Source: a virus
Virus record (IMG/VR): IMGVR_UViG_3300044679_000070
Coordinates: 1-42,881 of that record
DNA: 42,881 bases
Direction: 5' to 3' (one strand)
The translations under genes were made by a program, and so were the position numbers. The notes beneath the pieces were generated by a model. That model saw only the letters and a program-made list of their open reading frames with translations. It did no database searches and was not told the origin of the DNA. Positions 16,362-24,614 of the stretch are shown piece by piece. Position 1 is the first letter of the stretch. Each line of letters starts with the position of its first letter.

Positions 16362-19147
16362 GGCAGGGCGGCCGCACCGTCCCCGCCCCCTCATGGGGAC
16401 GCATCCTCAGGATCGCGGGTCAGGCGAACGTCACCGCCAGCGACACGAGCACCTCGACCGACAGTGCGGCGGCGACGCGTGTTATCGGCCGCTCTAGCGC
16501 GGACGCAAGCGTCTCGTCGGACTCCTGCTCGTCGTACCTCCCCGCGGCGGCCAGCGACACCAGCACGTCATCCGACAGTGCGACCGCAACAACCCAAGCG
16601 GCGCGCACCTCGACCGATACGAGCGCCACCAGCGACACCGCAGCACGCGCCGTCGCCGTTCCCGTCACGGCCACGGACACTTCCGCGTCCACCGACGTGG
16701 CGTCGCGCCACGTCACCTTCGCCCGCACCACGTCAGACATGAGCGCGTCCGCCGACGCCAGCGCGCGGACGGTCACGCTCCCCGCCTCAACGTCCGACAG
16801 CAGCACCAGCACCGACGCCGCTGCCGCGGTCCTCCTCGCCACCGCCGCCGACACGAGCACCACCGCGGACAGCGCCTCCCGGACCGTCACCTATCCGCGC
16901 GCCACCACCGACACGAGCACAACCTCGGACTCCGCCAGCATCGGCCGCTTCCTGCAGCGCACCGCATCAGACACGAGCGCCACCACCGACAGTCTCGTCC
17001 GTCAGCAGTCACTCCCAAGAACCGCATCAGACACGAGCGCCACCACCGACACAGCGGGGCGGCAGTTCGCGCCCGGCCGAACCGCATCGGATGCAAGCTC
17101 GTCCACAGACACCGCGGGCCGCGGGTTCCAGGCGCCGTCCGCGGCGACCGATACGAGCGCCACCAGCGACACCGCAGCACGCGGCGCCCACGCCACCCGC
17201 ACGGCCGGCGACACCAGCGCATCAAGCGACACGGCTCACCGGACGGTCGCACGCAACCCCGCAGCCTCCGACACCAGCACCTCGACCGACAGTGCGAAGC
17301 GCACCACCATTAGGCACCTCACCGCCGCTGACACTAGCACCACTGCGGACAGCGCGGCCTCTGAGCATCGACGAAACGTCACCTCGTCAGATACGAGCAC
17401 AAGCACAGACACGGCGTTCGTGCTCGTCATCGCCCCGACACGGCAAATCATCGTCCGGGAGAAACCGCCGCTACGTCTCCAGCTCGCCGTGCAAACCCCC
17501 GCCGGCTACCACCAGCGTCTCGGATACGACGATCCCAACCCGGCGAACAGCCCCTCCGCGCTCACGTTCACCACCACCATGCCCGGCGGGTTCGAGAACG
17601 CCAGCTTCACCCTCCAACGCAAGATCGGGCAGTCCTACCCTGACCTCGAGCTCCTATCCACCGTCACCGTCCTCGGCGCCGCCGGCGAAGTCGCATGGCA
17701 AGGACGCATCGAGGAACTCCCCGACGTCGGCGGGGACCAGTCGCAGATCAACCCGCAATGCGTCGGCTGGCAATCCCACCTCGCCGACGACGACAGCGCC
17801 CGCGAGATCTTCGTCGACACCAACATCACCGAATGGGAAGGCCCGTCCGTCGCCCGACAGCTCGCAGGAATGGAGGACCCCGAAGGCGCCGTTGTCGACC
17901 AAGGGCCCTCCGTCGCCCCCGACTACACGAACGGGTATCCGTCCCTCGCGCTCGCTTTGCAGGGGTCGTGGAGTCAGGCGCAACTCGTGGAGGGCTGGTA
18001 CGACGGTCACGGCATCCCAATCGGGTTGCTGTACGCCGCGTGGGAAACGAACGGCGCGTTCACGCTCACCGGCGGCGACGCGTTCGGCGCCGCCCTGTTC
18101 CTTTGCACCGACGACACCGGCGAGTCGTACGACGAGATCAATCCGATTACGACCGCGCCAAGCTCCGCGACGCTGTACGCCACCACCACGAGGCCGTGGG
18201 CGCTCGTGCAACTGTGGAACGACACCATTCCCGGCGGGCAGGACGGAGTCACCTACAGCCTGTTCATGACCGCGCTCGCCGTGTACGGCACGCACGGCCT
18301 GCCGCTCTACGGCACCGAAGGGCCAACCGAATCCCAAGGGCTCCTGGCGTCAGACGCGATCGCTTATGCGGTGGGCCGGTGGGCGCCGAAGATCACCTAC
18401 ACGCAAGGGGCGAGCGGGACGATCCAGCCATCCGCTTTCGTGATCCCGCAGCTCGTGTTCCTAGACCCCACGACGGTCTCGGCGATGATCCAGCAGGCCG
18501 TCCAATACGAGCTGCTCGACTGGGGGGTGTGGGAGGAACCCGTCGGCGTCTTCCCCGCTCAGCCATGCTTCTACCTGAACGCTCGCGGGGCACGCGCGAA
18601 CTACTGGCGCGCCCGCACGGGCCCCGCGCAACTCCAGGAAACCGGGCAGCAGGTCTCGAGCCTGTACAACGGCGTCGTCGTCCAATGGACGGACGTCACT
18701 GGCATCAACCGGTCCGTCGGACCGCCCGGATCGGGCACCAACTACACCGACAGCTCGCTCGTTACCACCGACCCCGCGAACCCCGCCAACCAGGCAGGAA
18801 TCAACCGGTGGGGGCTCGTCACCATGGGCACCTCAACCCTCGCCGGTGCGACGCAGATCGGCCAGGTGTTCCTCCAAGAGCAGGCTCTTCTCAACCAGTC
18901 CGGGCAGGCGACCCTCACCGGCTACGTTGAGGACCAGAACGGGATCTCGTGGCCCGCGTGGATGGTCCGCGCCGGCGACTACATCACGTTCACCGACGCG
19001 CACGACACCACCCCCCGCCGGATCGTGTCCACCAGCTACGACGACACGCAGAAGGCGAACACGCTGCAGCTCGACCAGCCACCCGACGCGCTCGACGCGC
19101 TGCTGCAGCGCATGAGCGTGGCCCTCCAGCCGATCGGATTGTCGTGA
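16358..19147 (+). CDS. Large tail tip protein with 17-copy Asp/Ser/Thr repeat
   Basis: 929 residues, GTG start in a GTGA overlap. Residues 1-27 are basic; 28-353 consist of 17 degenerate copies of a roughly 19-20-residue unit with core D-T-S-x-S/T-x-D; residues 354-929 are a globular region starting with REKPPLRLQLAVQTPAGYHQ and containing WQGRIEELPDVGGDQSQ and HDTTPRRIVSTSYDD, which resembles tail hub / receptor-binding base proteins of actinophages that follow Dit. The repeat region may be a flexible or calcium-coordinating stalk at the tail tip. No peptidase motif seen. Confidence 0.65.
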   Translation: MRQGGRTVPAPSWGRILRIAGQANVTASDTSTSTDSAAATRVIGRSSADASVSSDSCSSYLPAAASDTSTSSDSATATTQAARTSTDTSATSDTAARAVAVPVTATDTSASTDVASRHVTFARTTSDMSASADASARTVTLPASTSDSSTSTDAAAAVLLATAADTSTTADSASRTVTYPRATTDTSTTSDSASIGRFLQRTASDTSATTDSLVRQQSLPRTASDTSATTDTAGRQFAPGRTASDASSSTDTAGRGFQAPSAATDTSATSDTAARGAHATRTAGDTSASSDTAHRTVARNPAASDTSTSTDSAKRTTIRHLTAADTSTTADSAASEHRRNVTSSDTSTSTDTAFVLVIAPTRQIIVREKPPLRLQLAVQTPAGYHQRLGYDDPNPANSPSALTFTTTMPGGFENASFTLQRKIGQSYPDLELLSTVTVLGAAGEVAWQGRIEELPDVGGDQSQINPQCVGWQSHLADDDSAREIFVDTNITEWEGPSVARQLAGMEDPEGAVVDQGPSVAPDYTNGYPSLALALQGSWSQAQLVEGWYDGHGIPIGLLYAAWETNGAFTLTGGDAFGAALFLCTDDTGESYDEINPITTAPSSATLYATTTRPWALVQLWNDTIPGGQDGVTYSLFMTALAVYGTHGLPLYGTEGPTESQGLLASDAIAYAVGRWAPKITYTQGASGTIQPSAFVIPQLVFLDPTTVSAMIQQAVQYELLDWGVWEEPVGVFPAQPCFYLNARGARANYWRARTGPAQLQETGQQVSSLYNGVVVQWTDVTGINRSVGPPGSGTNYTDSSLVTTDPANPANQAGINRWGLVTMGTSTLAGATQIGQVFLQEQALLNQSGQATLTGYVEDQNGISWPAWMVRAGDYITFTDAHDTTPRRIVSTSYDDTQKANTLQLDQPPDALDALLQRMSVALQPIGLS
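16439..17416 (+). repeat. 17 tandem ~60-bp coding repeats (Asp/Ser/Thr unit)
   Basis: Repeats encode residues 28-353 of the tail tip protein. Core heptapeptides include DTSTSTD, DASVSSD, DTSTSSD, DTSATSD, DTSASTD, DMSASAD, DSSTSTD, DTSTTAD and DTSATTD, spaced mostly 20 residues apart, with variable basic or hydrophobic residues between (for example RTVTYP, RQQSLP, RQFAPG). Copies at the DNA level are strongly diverged except units 10 and 11, which share a nearly identical stretch. Confidence 0.85.
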
Positions 19148-19476
19148 GCGCCCTGTCGCCGTTCTTCCCGGTGGTGAACAACCTCGGGCAGCAGCTCATC
19201 GTCTCGACCGGCACCAGCGCGTTCTACGCGAGCGGCGGCCTGAGCTACATGCAGGTCGTCGTTGAGCACGGCCTGAACAACGCGCCCGCGACGCTCCCTC
19301 TGCGGACCCCGGTTTGGTACGACATCATGCCCACCCCGTCTGAAGGGTTTTATTGGGGTGGCGTGATTTACGCCTATCAGGAGGCGGACACGGGGAGTTT
19401 CTACATGCAGGCCGCGAACCCGTCCGGGACGATCGAAGAGGGCGCTTACGGGTTCAATTGGATCGCGATCGGGTGA
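19144..19476 (+). CDS. Small tail protein after the tip gene
   Basis: 110 residues from a GTG in a GTGA overlap with the large tip gene. Beta-rich with aromatic pairs (YDIMPTPSEGFYWGGVIYA, GSFYMQAANPSGTIEEGAYG, FNWIAIG). A 'pt...fywggv.ya....t.f.m.a....g.f.w.aig' ending is common for small tail proteins following receptor-binding components. The last gene of the rightward tail block. Confidence 0.6.
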   Translation: MSALSPFFPVVNNLGQQLIVSTGTSAFYASGGLSYMQVVVEHGLNNAPATLPLRTPVWYDIMPTPSEGFYWGGVIYAYQEADTGSFYMQAANPSGTIEEGAYGFNWIAIG

Positions 19477-19487
19477 TCCGGGCGCCG

Positions 19488-19697
19488 TTAGCGCTTTGCG
19501 TAGCGTCTGCGCGCCGTCTGCCGCGCTGTCACGCCCCTGGGCGCCAGGGTCGACCAAGACCAGCCCTGAGCTGTTTCGCCGTCTGAAACGCCGCGAGAGC
19601 GCGCAGCTTCGCGGCGGCATGTGGAGGAGCAGTAGCGGGCGTCTGAGCGGAGGTGCTCAAGGCTCGCGTCGCAGCCGGGCCGCTCGCACCGTCGCAT
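19488..19697 (-). CDS. Small leftward zinc-finger-like protein
   Basis: 69 residues from the ATG at 19697. RRCERPGCDASLEHLRSDAR followed by YCSSTCRREAARSRG gives a CxxxxC...CxxxC arrangement seen in many small actinobacterial and phage proteins of the form 'C..pGC......r.DaryCs..CR.aa.R'. A TTG at 19748 has a better ribosome site (GGAG seven bases upstream) and would add 17 residues. Lies convergent to the tail operon, in the only long gap before the lysis cassette. Possibly DNA-binding; unknown function. Confidence 0.6.
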   Translation of the reverse strand: MRRCERPGCDASLEHLRSDARYCSSTCRREAARSRGVSDGETAQGWSWSTLAPRGVTARQTARRRYAKR

Positions 19698-19771
19698 GGC
19701 GTTGAGGCTAGCTGCGAGTTCGGCTGCACAACCGTCTTTCTCTCTCAAGCCCTCGCTCCAAAGGAGTTTCT

Positions 19772-20830
19772 ATGAAACGCCTCGCTGCTGTCCTCGCGCT
19801 GCTGTGCGTGTTCCTGGTTGCGCTCGCTGCGTGCGGTGCCACCTCGGTCACGCGCCCGCTCACCATCCGGGCGCCTGAGAAGAGCGCCGCTGTACGGTGC
19901 CCGCCGCAGACCGCGGTCATGGGTTGTGCTGACGGCGTCGCCGCGAAGCCGACGCCCCCGCCGCCCGGAAAGGTTGGCGTGACCGCGCCAGTCACGGGCT
20001 GCATCTATCCGGACGTCAGCCAGTGGCAGGGGCATCCGGATTGGGCTGCGGCCGCCGGCCATATTTGCGCTGGGGTGGCGAAGGCGGGCGAGACGGTCGA
20101 GGACCCCGACTTTGCGTGGAACGTCGCGACGCTCCGGGCGCTGCACATTCCGTGGGGCGCGTACTGGTTCGTGTCCGCGTGCGGTGAGGGCCCGGCGTTT
20201 GTGCGGGTGCTGGACTCGGTGCATTTCAAGGGTGATCTGGATGCGTTGCGGCCGGTGCTCGACATGGAGATCCCGGCCGCGCGCGGGTGCGCGGTCCCGA
20301 TGGCCGCGGCGATCCACAAGGCGTTCGGGATCGAGCCCGACATCTACACGGCGCCGGGAACGTGGCCGGGCGGCTCGAGCGATGGTCTGCCGGTGTGGGA
20401 GGCCGATTACGGGCCCGTGCTCGGCGCGCTCCCGTTCGCGGCTCATGTGGTCGGTTGGCAGGAGTGGTCTCCGCCGTACCGGTTTTTGTTCGAGCCGGGG
20501 CTTGGGTATATCGACGAGTCGCTGTCCCGCGGGTATGCGGCCGAGCGGGCGTTCCCGGCGAACCCGCTGGCGATCTACCCGGTCACGCGGTTCCTGCTCG
20601 CTGGCGGCATCCGCGCGTCGGAGCGCGGCACCATGAGCACCTGGCGCGCCGCGCGATGCGCTGACCCCGTGCGCCGCCCAGTGTGCCGGTCCAGCCGGTC
20701 TCACGCTCGGCTGCTCAAGGCGCGCCTCTGGTACGTCGCGCACCACCCGCTGCGGGGTGGGAAGGCGACGTGGGGTTATGACCACCGCGGCGCTCGATAT
20801 CAGGGGCTCTCAAAGGTGGTCGGGGGATGA
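19772..20830 (+). CDS. GH25 muramidase (endolysin-like) with lipoprotein signal
   Basis: 352 residues; cleaves the beta-1,4 bond between N-acetylmuramic acid and N-acetylglucosamine. ATG preceded by AAAGGAG. Residues 1-21 are a signal peptide with lipobox LAAC (Cys21), so it would be exported and lipid-anchored by the host, unlike normal holin-released endolysins. GH25 features: IYPDVSQWQG (Asp81), WGAYWFV, and PVLDMEIP (Asp164, Glu166 catalytic pair), then TAPGTWPGG and VGWQEWS. A C-terminal stretch after 285 is basic and may bind the wall. Next gene overlaps by ATGA. Confidence 0.85.
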   Translation: MKRLAAVLALLCVFLVALAACGATSVTRPLTIRAPEKSAAVRCPPQTAVMGCADGVAAKPTPPPPGKVGVTAPVTGCIYPDVSQWQGHPDWAAAAGHICAGVAKAGETVEDPDFAWNVATLRALHIPWGAYWFVSACGEGPAFVRVLDSVHFKGDLDALRPVLDMEIPAARGCAVPMAAAIHKAFGIEPDIYTAPGTWPGGSSDGLPVWEADYGPVLGALPFAAHVVGWQEWSPPYRFLFEPGLGYIDESLSRGYAAERAFPANPLAIYPVTRFLLAGGIRASERGTMSTWRAARCADPVRRPVCRSSRSHARLLKARLWYVAHHPLRGGKATWGYDHRGARYQGLSKVVGG

Positions 20831-21051
20831 CCGCGCGGGAAGAGATAGCCGCGCTGCGGGCTGAGGTTGCGGAGCTGCGAGCCGAGGTGGCCGCCCTACG
20901 CGCGCAGGGCTCTGTGCATCACCACCACTACCCGCCGCAGCCGACACCTCTCCCAGCGACCGCGCCCATTCCGGGTGTCTTGCCACCGTGGAGTCCGAAC
21001 ATCTGCCGGGTCGGGACGCCTAACACTGGTGGCTCGCTGGTGCACTCATGA
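20827..21051 (+). CDS. Small coiled-coil protein in lysis cassette
   Basis: 74 residues in an ATGA overlap with the muramidase gene. First 27 residues are a tight leucine-zipper-like heptad (EEIAALRAEVAELRAEVAAL), followed by HHHH and a Pro-rich linker. Likely a small oligomerisation module; it may accompany the muramidase or form part of the virion. No family recognised. Confidence 0.6.
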   Translation: MTAREEIAALRAEVAELRAEVAALRAQGSVHHHHYPPQPTPLPATAPIPGVLPPWSPNICRVGTPNTGGSLVHS

Positions 21052-21140
21052 ACTGGCGCGACGGGGACTGGCTCGACGTCATGCACACGCCGCCATCACG
21101 CGGGTTGTGGTGGTGCCCTGAGCAGATCGCGAGCGACTGA
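21048..21140 (+). CDS. 30-residue coupled micro-gene
   Basis: Encodes MNWRDGDWLDVMHTPPSRGL followed by WWCPEQIASD. Start overlaps the previous stop as ATGA and its own stop overlaps the next ATG as TGATG, so it fills the gap in a fully coupled chain. Trp-rich (five Trp in 30 residues). Unknown function; could serve mostly for coupling. Confidence 0.5.
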   Translation: MNWRDGDWLDVMHTPPSRGLWWCPEQIASD

Positions 21141-21667
21141 TGGAAGCGACGCCCGGCGGTTGCCCGCTGTCCGCGATCGAACTCTCCGCGGTCGAACTCC
21201 TGGCCGAAGGGCTGGCGTACAAGGAGATCGGCGCGCGACTGAATCGGTCGCCGTCCACGATCCGCACTCATCTGCACCACGTCTACGTCAAGCTCGGGGT
21301 CAGCGATCGCGCTCAGGCCGTGCTCGCTGCTACTCGCGCGGGATGGATCGACTCGCCGGACCTTGACCCGTACGCGCAGCTGACGCTTCGTCTCGCTCGC
21401 GCCACCGAGGAGCTGTGCCGCGCGGTCCGCGAGCGGTCTAAGCTGACCGGCCCGCAGCGCGCGTATCTGAGCGCGTTCGACGCGCTGCTTTACGCGCGGA
21501 CGGATGAGGACAAGATCGCTGCGCGTGAGGGCATGCAGGCGGCGCTCGGCGTGGTTCTCGGTGACGCGGGCGTGCCGGACCGTCCGCGCAGGCAGCGTGA
21601 TCTGGTGGAGCTGCTCGTCGGCTACGCGGACCGGTTCGCGGAGCCGCGATTGAGGAGCGCGGCGTGA
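21140..21667 (+). CDS. LuxR-type helix-turn-helix protein
   Basis: 175 residues. Residues 9-68 form a GerE/LuxR-like HTH: LSAIELSAVELLAEGLAYKE, IGARLNRSPSTIRTHLHHVY, KLGVSDRAQAVLAA. The rest is helical and contains no receiver or ligand domain. Likely DNA-binding; could regulate late genes or be a small-terminase-like protein displaced from its usual place, but nothing decides. Flanked by TGATG couplings on both sides. Confidence 0.7.
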   Translation: MEATPGGCPLSAIELSAVELLAEGLAYKEIGARLNRSPSTIRTHLHHVYVKLGVSDRAQAVLAATRAGWIDSPDLDPYAQLTLRLARATEELCRAVRERSKLTGPQRAYLSAFDALLYARTDEDKIAAREGMQAALGVVLGDAGVPDRPRRQRDLVELLVGYADRFAEPRLRSAA

Positions 21668-22005
21668 TGCAGGGGCGCCGACTTGCCGATGGCTGGCATT
21701 ACCACCGCTCAGCCGATGTGGCCGCATGGGGTGATCCATCACCCGCAACGGAGCCGTGCCAGCCCGGCGACTACTGGAAGCAACTCATGGCCACGCGCGA
21801 GGAAGCAGGCGACGCCCCGCAAGCCACGGGCCCGCGCAACCGCGACTGGTACTGGACGATCTGCGACCCGCGCGGCTCGCTCGGGATGATCACCACGCAC
21901 GAGGTGACCGAGCACCCCGACGGCACAATCACGGTCCACCCGTCGATCCTCGATCCCAACGGCTGGCACGGCTGGCTCGAGCGCGGCGTCTGGCGGGAGG
22001 TCTGA
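21667..22005 (+). CDS. DUF6527-like small protein
   Basis: 112 residues from the ATG in a TGATG overlap (a GTG one codon upstream is possible). The C-terminal half, HEVTEHPDGTITVHPSILDP then NGWHGWLERGVWREV, matches my memory of DUF6527-type proteins ('G.itl.PSI......gWHGfl..G.w'), found in phages and next to defence-linked genes. Function unknown. The N-terminal half is polar and Trp-rich. Confidence 0.6.
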   Translation: MQGRRLADGWHYHRSADVAAWGDPSPATEPCQPGDYWKQLMATREEAGDAPQATGPRNRDWYWTICDPRGSLGMITTHEVTEHPDGTITVHPSILDPNGWHGWLERGVWREV

Positions 22006-22154
22006 TGCGCATCGTCGTTCTCAGCTACGAGGCCTTCCAGGAGCGGCGGCGCGGGTTCGCCGGCGAGGATTACGCAGCGTGCGGCGGCTGGCGCGGGGGC
22101 GCGTGCCCCACCGGCCACTGGTGGCTCCGGGACGGCGAGCTGGTGCCAGCCTGA
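22005..22154 (+). CDS. 49-residue coupled protein
   Basis: Start in TGATG overlap, end in TGATG overlap. MRIVVLSYEAFQERRRGFAG then a Gly/Cys/Trp-rich end with two Cys (AACGGWRGGACPTGHWWL). No family recognised. Short genes like this between the HTH protein and the glycosidase keep the coupling chain unbroken. Confidence 0.5.
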   Translation: MRIVVLSYEAFQERRRGFAGEDYAACGGWRGGACPTGHWWLRDGELVPA

Positions 22155-23080
22155 TGCTCAAGACCCTGAACCCCGACCCGTCCGTCGGGTACAGCGCCGA
22201 CGTCCGCGCGTTCGTCAAAGCGACCGGCACCAAGGCCGTCGTGCTGTGGGGTGCGACGCTCGCCGACCTCGAACCCGAACAAGGACAACTCGACCTCTCC
22301 CAGTTCGCGATCCTCGACGAACAAGCGCCGGTCGTTCTCGCTGACGGGCTGCGGCTACTGATCGCGCTCGAATGCTCGTACCCCGCGTGGGCATGCACGC
22401 CCGGCACGCGGGTGCCGGCGGACCTCTCGCCGTCCGGGCCGTGGGCCTCCTACATCGAGCTCGTGATGCGCCGCTACCCGAAGGCGCTGATCATCGTGCT
22501 CAACGAGCCGAACTTCAACGGGATCCCCGCCGATGCGTGCGCGGAGATGATGAAGACCGCCGCCGCGGTCGCGAAACGGTGCGGCTGCTCGCACTTCCTC
22601 GCGCCGGCGAACGCCGGGAAACTCGGCCCCTACACCGGCGACGTGCTCAAAGCGCTCGGGCACGGATGGACACCACCCGCAGGCGTGACCGTCGGCTGGG
22701 CGATCCATCCCTACGACGACGTGCAAGCCGGATCGGTCAACGGCATCAAAGCCACCCTCGACCTCCTCGCCAAGTGGGCGTGGCACGCCGGCCCGAAGGT
22801 CTGGTGCACCGAAGGCGGCTACCTCTACAAGACCGCCTGCTCCACGCCACCGCCGTACCCCGCCGACCCCGCCACCTGGTCCTACGTCCAGCAAGCCGCC
22901 GACGAACACACACAGCTTGCGCACGTCCGCTGGCACTACGACTGGAGCAAGCAGTCGGGGAAGGTCGAGTGCTGGGCCAACTACGAGCTGACCGACTCCC
23001 TCTGGAGCGGCTGGGCGTCCGGCTTCAACGCGCACGACGACACGCCCCACCCGCTCGCCGGCGAATGGGCCGACCTCTAA
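22154..23080 (+). CDS. Clan GH-A-like glycoside hydrolase
   Basis: 308 residues without signal peptide. Predicted TIM barrel: strand 4 ends in IIVLNEPNF (Glu118, acid/base in the N-E-P motif) and strand 7 in VWCTEGGY (Glu220, nucleophile), the two-glutamate signature of retaining clan GH-A enzymes (GH5, GH39, GH53 and relatives). GWAIHPYDDV between them is also family-like. Substrate unknown: host arabinogalactan, capsule or other glycan are options. It may be a virion or lysis enzyme. TGATG coupling to the preceding gene. Confidence 0.7.
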   Translation: MLKTLNPDPSVGYSADVRAFVKATGTKAVVLWGATLADLEPEQGQLDLSQFAILDEQAPVVLADGLRLLIALECSYPAWACTPGTRVPADLSPSGPWASYIELVMRRYPKALIIVLNEPNFNGIPADACAEMMKTAAAVAKRCGCSHFLAPANAGKLGPYTGDVLKALGHGWTPPAGVTVGWAIHPYDDVQAGSVNGIKATLDLLAKWAWHAGPKVWCTEGGYLYKTACSTPPPYPADPATWSYVQQAADEHTQLAHVRWHYDWSKQSGKVECWANYELTDSLWSGWASGFNAHDDTPHPLAGEWADL

Positions 23081-23091
23081 ACGAGACGGGC

Positions 23092-23274
23092 ATGCCCTCG
23101 GTCATACCCAAAGCCACCGTCGAAGCGGCGCTCTCTGACCCGCACGTCGCGGATCTCACCGGCCCGATGCAAGCCGTGTTCGACGCGCTCGCCGACGCGA
23201 CCGGTGGCTACCGCAGCCAGGACTACACCGCCATCGCTCTCACCCTCGTCACCCCGGAGGAACCAACATCGTGA
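23092..23274 (+). CDS. Small helical protein upstream of peptidase
   Basis: 60 residues, ATG 12 bp after the glycosidase stop. PKATVEAALSDPHVADLTGP and MQAVFDALADATGGYRSQDY read as two helices. Its stop overlaps the start of the papain-like gene (GTGA). No family recognised. Confidence 0.5.
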   Translation: MPSVIPKATVEAALSDPHVADLTGPMQAVFDALADATGGYRSQDYTAIALTLVTPEEPTS

Positions 23275-24188
23275 CCACCGTCCATCTCGAAACCCGCGGC
23301 ATTGACGTCTGCCTCGGCAAGCGCCTTGACACCATCAGCCCGGGCCCGGACGCAATCCGGATGGCGGACGTGCTGAAGCTCATCGCTCCCAGCGTCCTGA
23401 AGCACGTCGTCTCCGGCGACCTCCCGCCAGGCCTCCCGACCATCCCGACCAGCGGGTGGGGATGGGGATTCGAGTTCGGACAAGCCGGCTGGGGGATGGA
23501 CGGCAACGGCCCCGCACAGAAGGGAAGCAACCTGCCGCCCAGCTCCGTCGCCTACAAGCAAGGCGCCGGCGACTGCTGGTGGGCGATGTTCCTCCACCGG
23601 CTACGGCTGTGGGCGAAACTCGCCAGGCGGCCGATCCCCAACGTCTCAGATCTCACGCTCCTGACGCAGTACTCGGCGTACATCGCGTCGACGAACAACG
23701 GCCAGGGCTACAACATCCATACCGGAGCGAACGACCTCGGCACCGACCCGCTCGCCGCCTACGCGTTCCTGGCCAAGACGCCGTTCCATGACGATGCGGG
23801 CAACAAGTACCCGGTCGGCAAGCCCGTGTCGCTGACGCCCGGGAACGTGCAGGAGCACATCGTCTCGACCTACCTGTTCCAGGGGACCGGTGTTGGCGTG
23901 CAGCTCCAGCAGGCGCAGGTCGACCAGTTCGACCAGCGCCAGCCGCTCGCCTATGTGAAGGGCTCGCCGGTCGTCGGCGGTCACGAGCTGCTGCAGGCCG
24001 GCCCGGACGGCATGGTCGAGTGGGGCGAGCAGATCCCCTACAGCCCGTCGTTCCTGGAGGAGTGCAACGACCAGTCCGAGGCGACGTTCTCGGTCGAGAT
24101 GTTCAACGCGGTGACCGGCGAGGACGCCACCACGGCCGACGAGCTCGATGTCGAGAAGTACGTCGCCGCGTTCACCAGCTCCACCTGA
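23271..24188 (+). CDS. Papain-like cysteine peptidase
   Basis: 305 residues. KQGAGDCWWAMF resembles the papain active site (Gln97 oxyanion hole, Cys102 nucleophile followed by W-A), and VVGGHELLQ supplies His238, followed by EWGEQIPYSPSFLEECNDQ, similar to the 'tWG....mt..Fl..y.de' end of phage papain-like proteins. No signal peptide. Could be a wall peptidase in the lysis set or a virion enzyme. Fold assignment by motif only; the Gln-Cys spacing is one residue shorter than in papain. Confidence 0.6.
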   Translation: MTTVHLETRGIDVCLGKRLDTISPGPDAIRMADVLKLIAPSVLKHVVSGDLPPGLPTIPTSGWGWGFEFGQAGWGMDGNGPAQKGSNLPPSSVAYKQGAGDCWWAMFLHRLRLWAKLARRPIPNVSDLTLLTQYSAYIASTNNGQGYNIHTGANDLGTDPLAAYAFLAKTPFHDDAGNKYPVGKPVSLTPGNVQEHIVSTYLFQGTGVGVQLQQAQVDQFDQRQPLAYVKGSPVVGGHELLQAGPDGMVEWGEQIPYSPSFLEECNDQSEATFSVEMFNAVTGEDATTADELDVEKYVAAFTSST

Positions 24189-24232
24189 CCCTCTACCAAC
24201 CCTCAGTCTGACCCTCAACTCGAAGGAGAGAC

Positions 24233-24610
24233 ATGCCCAAGATCAACCTCAATCAGCACGAAATTCTCAGCGTGCTCGCTGCAGTCGTCACTGTCGTCGT
24301 CAGCGTCGTCCCGTCGTGGTCGCCCGATAAGCAGGCGGTCCTCGCTGCCGGCGGTCTTCTCGTCAGCGGCATCTTCGCCGTCATCGGTGTGGCGAAGCGG
24401 CTCGCTGATTCGCACGTCAGCCTTGCGCTCGTCATCGCGGACCTCAAGTCGACGGTCGAGAAGATGCTCGAGCAGCTCGTCTCACAGCAGTCGAAGCCGG
24501 CTGTCCGTCGGCCCGCGAAGCACCGGCTCGCTGATGCTCTCCCTGCTGTAGATCCGGCTGCGGCTCCCGTCGACCCGGTCTCGCCGGCGCCCGCAGCACC
24601 CGCCGCGTAG
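24233..24610 (+). CDS. Holin-like membrane protein
   Basis: 125 residues, ATG behind GAAGGAGAG. Two hydrophobic segments at about 11-29 (ILSVLAAVVTVVVSVVPSW) and 35-54 (AVLAAGGLLVSGIFAVIGVA), then a short helix and a Pro/Ala-rich C-terminus. Two-segment proteins of this size after the endolysin are the common holin type of actinophages. It would form the membrane lesion that sets lysis timing, though the muramidase here has its own export signal. Confidence 0.75.
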   Translation: MPKINLNQHEILSVLAAVVTVVVSVVPSWSPDKQAVLAAGGLLVSGIFAVIGVAKRLADSHVSLALVIADLKSTVEKMLEQLVSQQSKPAVRRPAKHRLADALPAVDPAAAPVDPVSPAPAAPAA

Positions 24611-24614
24611 CACG

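Noticed and set aside
16439-17416. CRISPR-like repeat array
   Set aside because: The periodicity is in protein sequence within one open frame; DNA copies are diverged and there are no Cas genes.
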